Positions 8,182-15,900 of a stretch of DNA of 64,000 bases are shown in pieces. Each line of letters begins with the position of its first letter. Within the stretch, counting starts at the first letter, position 1. Under the pieces are notes generated by a model that was given only the letters and a program-made list of their open reading frames with translations, ran no database searches and had not been told where the DNA came from. The position numbers and the translations under genes are program-made. The DNA is from SG8-30 sp963695085 (GTDB lineage Bacteria > Pseudomonadota > Gammaproteobacteria > Steroidobacterales > Steroidobacteraceae), in assembly GCA_963695085.1 (NCBI GenBank), contig CAVOFV010000008.1, positions 248,001 to 312,000 of the forward strand, read 5' to 3'.

Positions 8182-9528
8182 TCATCTCCCCGCGAGCAGC
8201 GTGGTGACCTGCCGCGCAGCGCGCAGGCCGCTCTGGTGCGCGCCATGCAAAGTGCCGTAGGCCGCCTGCTCGGTGTGTTCGCCGGCAAACACGATGCGGC
8301 CGCCGACCGGCCGGGTCAGCAGCTCCCGAGCGCCGAAGCGTCCGGCCAGGCAATAGGAAAGCGACCCGCGGCTGTAAGGGTCGGCCGCCCACGCGGTGGC
8401 CGCGCCGCGGTCGAAATGACGCCGCGCATCGCCGCCCAGGATCTGCACGAGTTCCGCCAGCGCGTAGTCCACCGCCGCCGCCTCGCCGGCCGCCTCGAGT
8501 TCGTGGGCCAGCATGCCACCTGCCGTGGCCGCGAACACGTGGCCGCCGCCGACCCGGGTCGCACACGACAGGCCGCGCAGGTCCTGCCGCCGGAGCCGCA
8601 ACACTTCCGGCGCATCGCCTGGCAGCACGCTCTTCTTGAAACGCAGGGCCACGCTGTTGACGAGACCGAGCGGCAAGTGGTGGTGGGCCTCCAGCACCTC
8701 GGTCGGCAACAGCGGCGCGAAGCCCAGCGATCCCTGTGCAACCTGCGAAGGCGGCACCGCCACGATCACGGCCCGCGCGGCGAGCGTGCCCACCGGCGTG
8801 TCGAGGCCAATGCCATTACCCGTCCAGCGCACCCGTGTCACGGGCGTGCGCAGGCGCACGTCCGCGTCGCGGGCAGCGTGCGTGACCAGCGCCCCGCAAC
8901 CCTTGGGCACTTCATACTCCTCGCCGTCTGCCGGGCCACGAAAGCGGTCCAGCGCCGAGAAGCTGGACGGCTCGACGCCATGGCGCTGCGCGATGGCCGC
9001 CACCGCCATGGCAAACCATGGATCCTCGCGTGTCCTGCTAGTCAGGGCCGCCTCGGCCGCCACGTCCAGTCCGCGACGGCCGGCCAGATCCAGCTCGGCA
9101 TTCACGCGCTCGTTCAAGGCGTGCCAGGCCGCCGTGTCGGCGCCACCCAGCGACTTGAGGCCCGCGGCGACCACGCGGGCCGGCGCGGCCGCCTGCAGGT
9201 CGAAGCCGTTCGCACGCGCGTAGGCAACCCAGGGATTGGCGGCCGTCGCGTGCAGCCTGGCGCAGCCGCGATCCCAGGCTACGCCGACACTCGACGGGTC
9301 CGTCCACGCGCGCCCGCCGACGCGGTCACGCGCCTCGAGCACGATGACGCGCAGGCCCGCTGCCTTCAACAGCCTCGCCGCTGCGATGCCGGCGGCGCCA
9401 GCGCCGATGACCGCAACGTCGACCGGCGCCGACTGCGCCCGCACGGCGCGGGGCACCGCGAGCGCGACCGCCGACGCGCCGGCCGCCAGCAGGAGCTTCC
9501 TTCGCCGTCCGGAAAAGCGTGGCTTCAT
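8182..9528 (-). CDS. FAD-dependent amine oxidase, Tat-exported
   Basis: Flavin amine oxidase of the MAO/polyamine oxidase family. The N-terminus carries Arg-rich RRRKLLLAAGASAVALA and a cut site near AVRAQ, which suggests twin-arginine export of the folded flavoprotein to the periplasm. It is followed by the dinucleotide-binding loop IGAGAAG (residues 41-47) and RVGGRAWT. The C-terminal family block IVFAGEHTEQAAYGTLHGAHQSG is present. At 448 residues it is full length. The substrate amine cannot be inferred, and no linked amine metabolism genes are seen. It is followed downstream by the convergent GNAT gene. Confidence 0.9.
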   Translation of the reverse strand: MKPRFSGRRRKLLLAAGASAVALAVPRAVRAQSAPVDVAVIGAGAAGIAAARLLKAAGLRVIVLEARDRVGGRAWTDPSSVGVAWDRGCARLHATAANPWVAYARANGFDLQAAAPARVVAAGLKSLGGADTAAWHALNERVNAELDLAGRRGLDVAAEAALTSRTREDPWFAMAVAAIAQRHGVEPSSFSALDRFRGPADGEEYEVPKGCGALVTHAARDADVRLRTPVTRVRWTGNGIGLDTPVGTLAARAVIVAVPPSQVAQGSLGFAPLLPTEVLEAHHHLPLGLVNSVALRFKKSVLPGDAPEVLRLRRQDLRGLSCATRVGGGHVFAATAGGMLAHELEAAGEAAAVDYALAELVQILGGDARRHFDRGAATAWAADPYSRGSLSYCLAGRFGARELLTRPVGGRIVFAGEHTEQAAYGTLHGAHQSGLRAARQVTTLLAGR

Positions 9529-9600
9529 GTCGGGTCCCCATGCATGGGCGCCGTTTTCACTGCGCAGAGCATACCGCGCCGCTTTGCGCGCTCGCCAATG

Positions 9601-10809
9601 TCATGCGGCGTCGGCATTCGTGTCCGTGTGCGGCCGGTCGCCCTTGCGCGAGCGCCGCAGCAGCAGTACGGCCGGGACCAGCAGTAGCGCACCGACCGCA
9701 AACGGCGACTGCGGGCCATACGCCGAGTAGATGGCGCCGCTGGTCGCCGGACCGGCGATGCGGCTGGCCGCGCTGGCCGCCTGCATGGCGCCCAGCACCG
9801 AACCTTTCTCGCCCGGACCGGCTTCGAGGCTCAGCAGGCTGGAGGCGGTCGTATTGAAGCTCGCGTGACCGGCCGCAAAGCATGCGGCACCGAGTGCCAG
9901 CGAGGCGTGATTCCAGGCGAGTCCCATGACCGCATAACCGACCGCATGCGCGGCCGCCGATGCGTACAAAACCCGCTTCTCGCCAAATTTCGCGACCAGG
10001 CGCCCGACCAGTGCGCCCTGTACGGTCACGCCGACCAGGCCCATCGCGAAGAAGACGAAGCCGACGTCACGTGGCGACAGGCCCAGCACGTCCGGCCCCC
10101 ACACGGGAAAGATGGACTGCAGGGTCGTGCCACCCACGCCGATGAGGAACACCGCGCCGACGACGCCCAGCAATACCGGACGCCCGGCGACGGCGGCCAG
10201 CGGCATGCGCAGGCCGCGCGCCCGGCTGGCCCACGGCTTGCGCTCCGCTGGCGGCAGGCTCTCACGCAGGAAGAACGCGGTGCCGAGAAACGCCAGCGCG
10301 CTGAGGCTGGCCGCGACCAGCGCCGGCAACAGGAAATTCATCGTCTGCGGGTCTTCGCCCCCGAGCAGGCCGCCGATCGCTGGCCCGAACATGAAGCCCA
10401 GGCCAAAGGCCGCGCCGATCATGCCCAGTCCCTTGGCCCGCTCCTTCGGCCCGGTGACGTCCGCAACATAGGCGAAAGCGGCCGAGATGTTGCCGGACAT
10501 CACGCCGGAGAAGGCGCGCGAGGCGATCAGCATGACCAGCGACTCGGCAAACCCCATCCACAGGTAGCCGATCACGGCGCCGGCCGTGCTGAGCAGCAGG
10601 ATCAACCTGCGCCCGAAGCTGTCGCTGAGCCGGCCCCAGAACGGCGCCGCAAACACTTGTGCCAGTGCATACACCCCGGCGCCGCCAAAGGTGATCAGCC
10701 ACGGGTCCGCGCCCATGCGCTCGGCGACGAACGGGAACAACGGCAGGATGATGCCGAACCCGAGCAGGTCGACGAACACGATCAGGAACAGCGTCAGGAG
10801 TGCCTTCAT
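9601..10809 (-). CDS. MFS transporter of the TetA / DHA1 type
   Basis: Twelve-helix proton antiporter, 402 residues, with the DHA1 motif A (GRLSDSFGRRLILL) after helix 2 and the TetA-like opening LLTLFLIVFVDLLGFGIILP. The overall pattern resembles tetracycline efflux pumps of classes A-G, but many chromosomal relatives carry other substrates, so tetracycline transport should not be assumed. No TetR-type regulator adjoins it. It lies 72 bases upstream of the amine oxidase gene on the same strand, so the two may share a transcript. Confidence 0.9.
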   Translation of the reverse strand: MKALLTLFLIVFVDLLGFGIILPLFPFVAERMGADPWLITFGGAGVYALAQVFAAPFWGRLSDSFGRRLILLLSTAGAVIGYLWMGFAESLVMLIASRAFSGVMSGNISAAFAYVADVTGPKERAKGLGMIGAAFGLGFMFGPAIGGLLGGEDPQTMNFLLPALVAASLSALAFLGTAFFLRESLPPAERKPWASRARGLRMPLAAVAGRPVLLGVVGAVFLIGVGGTTLQSIFPVWGPDVLGLSPRDVGFVFFAMGLVGVTVQGALVGRLVAKFGEKRVLYASAAAHAVGYAVMGLAWNHASLALGAACFAAGHASFNTTASSLLSLEAGPGEKGSVLGAMQAASAASRIAGPATSGAIYSAYGPQSPFAVGALLLVPAVLLLRRSRKGDRPHTDTNADAA

Positions 10810-10939
10810 CGCCCGGGGTCCTTGGGTCGCCGAACTCCCGGCCCGGCACCGTGGCGGTGCCGGATCATGAAATCGCTGGGGCGGGGTCGCGGGCCGACAT
10901 TGTGCCGCTGAACGCGACAGAAATCCCGATCAGCCGTCG

Positions 10940-11914
10940 TCAGGGCAGCAGCACCGTCGCGCCGGTGGTGCGGCGCGCCTCCAGTTCGCGGTGGGCGAGC
11001 GCCACGTCGGACAGCGCATAGGTCTGCCCGATGCGGATTTTCACCGCGCCGGACGCAATCACCGAGAACAACTCGGCCGCGGCGCGCCGCAGGTCTGCGC
11101 GACGTTCGACGTAGTGGAACAGCGTCGGCCGCGTCAGGAACAGCGAACCGCGGCGTGCCAGCTCGCGCAGGTCGACCGGCGGCACCGGCCCGGAGGCGTT
11201 GCCATAACTCACCATCAGGCCACGTGGCCGCAGGCAGTCGAGCGACGTCAGGAACGTGTCCTTGCCGATCGAGTCGTACACCACCGGCACGCCGCGGCCC
11301 CCGGTGAACTCGCGTACGCGGGCAGCCAGGTCGGAGCGGCCGAGCAGGATCGTGTGATGTGCGCCGTGCTGGCGCGCGATTTCAGACTTCTCACCGCTGC
11401 CGGTCACGGCGATCACCTCGGCGCCCAGTTCGCGCGCCCACTGCACGGCGATCAGCCCGACGCCGCCAGCCGCGGCGTAGATGACGATCGGGTCGCCGCG
11501 CCGCACGCGGTAGGTGCGACGCAGCAGGTACCAGGCGGTCAGCCCCTTCAGCATGACCGCCGCCGCCTGCGCATCGGTGATGCCCTTCGGGATCTTCACG
11601 AGCCGGTCCGCCGGCATCACCCGCTCGTCGGCGTAGGCGCCCGGCTGCGTGTGCACGTAGGCGACATGGTCACCGCACTGGAACTCGCGCACGCCCGCAC
11701 CCGTTTCAGTCACCACGCCGGCCGCCTCGTGACCGAGACAGCCGGGCAACTCGATCGGGTACAGGCCGGTGCGTTCGTAGACGTCGATGTAGTTCAGGCC
11801 CACTGCCGTCTGCCGCAGGCGCACCTGTCCCGGCCCCGGCGACGGCACCGTCACGAGCTCGCGTCGCAGCAGTTCCGGTCCACCGTATGCATGCACGCGG
11901 ATGGCGTGGGGCAT
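10940..11914 (-). CDS. qor: NADPH:quinone oxidoreductase, zinc-independent MDR family
   Basis: Medium-chain dehydrogenase/reductase, 324 residues, matching QorA: it opens HAIRVHAYGGPELLR and then NYIDVYERTGLYP, with the nucleotide-binding loop AAAGGVGLIAVQWARELGA near residue 150. The structural and catalytic zinc Cys ligands of alcohol dehydrogenases are missing, as expected for quinone reductases. The role is one-electron reduction of quinones with NADPH in the cytosol. A strong GGAGAAGGGAGA ribosome site precedes the ATG. It is 130 bases upstream of the MFS gene on the same strand. Confidence 0.93.
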   Translation of the reverse strand: MPHAIRVHAYGGPELLRRELVTVPSPGPGQVRLRQTAVGLNYIDVYERTGLYPIELPGCLGHEAAGVVTETGAGVREFQCGDHVAYVHTQPGAYADERVMPADRLVKIPKGITDAQAAAVMLKGLTAWYLLRRTYRVRRGDPIVIYAAAGGVGLIAVQWARELGAEVIAVTGSGEKSEIARQHGAHHTILLGRSDLAARVREFTGGRGVPVVYDSIGKDTFLTSLDCLRPRGLMVSYGNASGPVPPVDLRELARRGSLFLTRPTLFHYVERRADLRRAAAELFSVIASGAVKIRIGQTYALSDVALAHRELEARRTTGATVLLP

Positions 11915-12027
11915 TCTCCCTTCTCCGGCGCCTTCTTATCCGTCGAGGTTGTGCGCAAACCGCACAGGAAAACCATCGCGGATTGCCACAAGCGGAGCCT
12001 GCGGCCACCGAAATCATGGGGTTGCCG

Positions 12028-12396
12028 TCAGGGCTGACCGAGCGGATCGGTCGCGATGACCAGTTCGGCGACCGGGCGGCCGCCGATGAGATGCTGCTGG
12101 ATGATGCGTTCGAGGTTGTCGGGCGTCGCACCCCGGTACCAGGTTCCCTCCGGGTAGACGACCGCGATCGGTCCCTCCCGGCAGATGCGCAGGCACTGCA
12201 CGCGGGTGCGCAGGACGCCGCCCTTGACGCCGTCGAGGCGCAGCTCCTTGAGACGCTGCTTGAGGTACTTCCAGGAAGTTTCGGCTCCTTCCGCGGGAGC
12301 GCAGTTGCCATGCGTGCACAACAGGATATGGCGGCTCGCAGTGCCGATGCGCAGTCTTTCGATCGCCGTCCCGACGCTGTCGGGCGTGTCGGTCAA
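12028..12396 (-). CDS. Thioredoxin-like (2Fe-2S) ferredoxin
   Basis: Small 122-residue protein of the thioredoxin-fold ferredoxin family (COG3411-like). It has four cluster-binding cysteines in the family arrangement: Cys27 and Cys32 (LCTHGNC), then Cys68 and Cys72 (QCLRIC), followed by the conserved GPIAVVYPEGTWY. Its ATG overlaps the stop of the PII gene by four bases (ATGA), so the two are translationally coupled. The role in this organism is unknown. The coupling suggests a redox partner or sensor tied to nitrogen signalling, which is inference. Confidence 0.88.
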   Translation of the reverse strand: MTDTPDSVGTAIERLRIGTASRHILLCTHGNCAPAEGAETSWKYLKQRLKELRLDGVKGGVLRTRVQCLRICREGPIAVVYPEGTWYRGATPDNLERIIQQHLIGGRPVAELVIATDPLGQP

Positions 12397-12731
12397 AGCG
12401 CGGACTCGTCGGCCTCGCCGGTGCGGATGCGCAGCACGCGCTCGATCGAGGTCACGAAGATCTTGCCGTCACCGACCTTGCCGGTCTTGGCCGAACTGAC
12501 GATCGCCTCCACCACCCGCTCGGCCAGGTCGTCGCGCACGGCGACCTCGATGCGCGTCTTCGGCACGAAGTCGACGACGTACTCGGCGCCGCGGTACAGC
12601 TCGGTGTGCCCACGCTGGCGGCCGAAGCCCTTCACCTCGGTGACGGTCATGCCCGAGATGCCTATCTCGGACAGCGCGGCGCGCACGTCGTCGAGTTTGA
12701 ACGGCTTGATGATCGCGGTGACGAGCTTCAT
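12393..12731 (-). CDS. glnK: PII nitrogen-regulatory protein, GlnK type
   Basis: Trimeric signal protein that senses ATP/ADP, 2-oxoglutarate and glutamine. The 112-residue product begins MKLVTAIIKPFKLDDVR, carries the T-loop with the uridylylation site Tyr51 (TELYRGAEYVVDF), the B-loop KTGKVGDGKIF and the end RIRTGEADESAL. Start and end both resemble GlnK rather than GlnB. Longer in-frame starts upstream have no support. Unlike most glnK genes it is not followed by amtB but overlaps a 2Fe-2S ferredoxin gene. A near-NtrC-box sequence lies about 120 bases upstream. Confidence 0.95.
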   Translation of the reverse strand: MKLVTAIIKPFKLDDVRAALSEIGISGMTVTEVKGFGRQRGHTELYRGAEYVVDFVPKTRIEVAVRDDLAERVVEAIVSSAKTGKVGDGKIFVTSIERVLRIRTGEADESAL

Positions 12732-12907
12732 GGCTACTCCTGCTGGTGAGCGGGGTCGCCGCCCATGGAAGGAGGCGATTTTACGCCGCCGACGGCACCC
12801 GCGGCGAATCGGCGTATTGCGCATGGCGCAGAGCGGTGTGAATCGCCCCATTTGCACCACAAAAGTGGGCTGCTGGACCGCGGCGACAGCGTTAGCCTTT
12901 GTCCCTC

Positions 12908-12927
12908 GCCCGGCAAGGATGCCGGGC
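12908..12927. other. Perfect hairpin in the leader of the RHS gene
   Basis: GCCCGGCA, a four-base loop AGGA, then TGCCGGGC: an 8-bp perfect stem. It ends 15 bases before the RHS start codon, just ahead of a GGGAGG ribosome site. There is no T-run, so it is not an ordinary terminator; it could influence translation or mRNA stability. Confidence 0.4.
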
Positions 12928-12942
12928 GCGGCCCGGGAGGCC

Positions 12943-15900
12943 ATGCAATGGAACTGCTCACATCAGTCGCGCACGCGCTGCACCTTCACCCTGATCTTGC
13001 TGGCTTCGCTGTCTGCGGACGCTGCGATGGCCGCTGTGGGCAGCACACTCGGCGAGTCCCGGGTGACGCCTGGCGGCGAAGCCGCGTACTCCATACCCTT
13101 GCGCCTGCCGCCCGGCACCAACGGCATGACGCCGGGCCTTTCGCTCGAGTATCGCCACCGCCAGGGCGGCGGCCTACTCGGCGTCGGCTGGTCGATCGCG
13201 GGGCTATCAGGGATCGAGCGCTGCGCGCGTACCGTGGTGCAGGACGGCATCGCCGGACCGGTCACGCAGTTCTCCGTGGACCGTTTCTGCCTCGACGGGC
13301 AGCGACTGGTTGTCGTCAACGGCTACCCCTACGGCGCTTCCGGCGCCGAGTACCGCACCGAGATCGAGACCTTCGCGCGCATCCGTTCCTGGGGCAGCGC
13401 CGGGACGGGACCCGCTTACTTCGTGCTCGAAGCATCCGATGGGCGAGTATTGGAGTACGGCGCCACCGCGGATTCGCGCATCGACGTGATGGGCGTGCAG
13501 GCCAACGGCACGATGACGGCCCGTGCCTGGGCTCTGAACCAGATCCGCGACCGGTCCGGCAACGTCATTCGTTTCGAGTACATCGAAGACTCGACCAATG
13601 GTAGCTACCGGATTGCGACCATTCGCTACAACCACAATCCGGGGGCCGGGCTGGCCGCCTCGCATGCCGTTTCGTTCGTGTACGAGAACCGGCCGGTCAA
13701 TGAAATTGACGCGTCGTATGTCGCGGGCACGCCGGTCAGGCAGATCGCACGGCTCGATCGTATCGACGTCCTCTACAACGGCGACGTCGTCCGGCGCTAT
13801 GAACTCAGTTACGAGCCGTCACTATCGTCCACCGGACGCAGCCGGCTTGCATCCGTGCAGGAGTGCGGCAACGGCGGCGCCGATTGCCTCGCCCCGACAG
13901 TATTTCGCTGGCAGGACGGCAACCCCGTCCTCGGCATTGAGTCGTCAATCGGCACGGGCACGGCAGTGCTCGACGCCGTTGCTACCGACATTGACGGCGA
14001 CGGCCGCGACGACCTGGTGTGGACCGCCGGCTCCTCGACATCGCAGACCCTGCACTACCGGCTCTCGCTGGCGGGCGACAGCTTCGGGCCGGAGATCAAT
14101 ACCGGCGTGCACACGGTAAGCGGCGCTGGCGCACCGTTTGATTACAACGGCGACGGGTACCGCGACATCGTGGTGATCTCGCCCGCTCGCCAGTGGCTCA
14201 TCGTCCCAGGCAGTGCCGCCGGCCTGGCAACACCGGTCAGTACCGGCCTGCCGGCCAATGGTGTCATCGATTTCCGCGGCGCCGACATGAATGGCGACGG
14301 GCTCGGCGATCTCGCGTACTCGGAACTCGAGGGAACGAGTCTGGTGGTACGGCTGCGGTACGCCCAGCGCGACGGCACGCTCTCCGCCCATCCGGTCACG
14401 GTCTACGACCAGTACCTGGCCACGGGATATGACTGGTACGAGGGCGGCGATTTCCTCGGCGCGCGCGGCCAGCGCATCGACCTGGATGGAGATGGCCGTG
14501 ACGACCTGATGATGAACGAAAACTATTCGATGGCGAGAATTTCGGCGGACCAGTCGGCCAGCGACTACTTCGACGGCTCGTTCTTCGGCGGTACGCCGGC
14601 CGATATCAATGGCGACGGCTGCACCGACTTCGTGTACCCGCACTACACCGGACGCTGGCGCGTACGCTTCAGTGGCTGCCAGGTCATGTGGTGGCCAGCG
14701 CCCGAGCTCATCGGTCCGTCGGTTGTCGGAGCCAGCGCCACCGCATTCGACTTCAACGGCGATGGCAAGGACGACATTCTCTACCGGAATGCCACATCCA
14801 CCTGGCAGGTTGCACTGTCGAATGGTGGTGGGTTGCTGCCGGGCGCGAGCGCCGGCGCCGCCCATGGCGGGGCGAGTGCCTCAATCGTCAGCGACATCAA
14901 CGGCGACGGCCTGCTGGACCTCGTGACCGTCGTCAGCAACGGGCTCCGATATCGTGCCCACGCGGGGCCGAAACCCGATTTGCTGCTGGCCGCCGGCGAC
15001 GGCCTCGGCGTGACTGCCGCGTTCGAGTACGCGCCGCTGACCGGCGGCTTGCACACGAAACTGACGGGCGCGGCCTACCCTGTGGTGGACCTTCAGGATT
15101 CCCGCCAGGTCGTGTCCACGCTGTCGGTCAGCGATGGCTCTGCCAGTGGCGCCATGGCGATCTTCCGATACCGGTACGAGGGGTTGCGTGCCCATATCAG
15201 CGGGCGTGGCGACCTCGGTTTCGCGCGCCGAACAATCATCGACGGCACGCTCGGTTACGACCTGCGGACCGAAGAAGTCATGCGGCAGGACTTCCCTTTC
15301 ATCGGCGCAAATGCCCAGCGAATCCTGCGCCAGGCGTCGGGCTTGACCGTTCATGAGCGCATCAGCCAGTGGTCGACGCTCACTTATGGCGACAGTCCGA
15401 GCCAGCGGTTCTTTCCGTATCTTGCGTCGGCGACGGACCGGCAGTACGAATCCGGCGGCGCTTACAACGGTACGCATCACACAACGACCGCAATGACCGT
15501 TGCTTCCATCGACCAGGGCTCAGGTCTCGTCACCGACCGGACCGTCACCGTCACCGAAATGGGCACCGGCCTCGGCACGGGCAGCTCCCGCACCGAGCGC
15601 GTGCTGCATTCCAGCGTCATGAACGACACCACAAACTGGTGCCTGGGACGCCCACAGTCTACCCAGGTGACCGGCAGCCACACGTTGCCAGGCGGCGGCA
15701 GTATCACCCGTGCCGTGAATCAGTCCTGGGACGGACTGCAGTGCCGGCTCGTGCAGCAGCAACTTGAACCTGGCAGCAGCCAGTGGCAGGTGACGGCCGC
15801 CTTCGGCTACGACAGCTTCGGCAACCTGGGGAGCCGCACGGTCACCGGCGCCGGCATGGAGCCGCGTATCACCACGTTCGGATGGGGGCCACGCGGTCAG

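Noticed and set aside
8236..9687. Long + strand open frame over the amine oxidase gene
   Set aside because: It is antisense to a well-conserved flavoprotein, and the product is Arg/Gln/His-rich with no recognisable domain.
11887..12942. In-frame upstream extension of the RHS gene
   Set aside because: It would add 352 residues over the oppositely coded ferredoxin and PII genes. The signal peptide begins at 12943, which marks the real start.
12732..12942. Possible sigma-54 promoter for glnK
   Set aside because: I found no GG-N10-GC element at proper spacing below the NtrC-like site.
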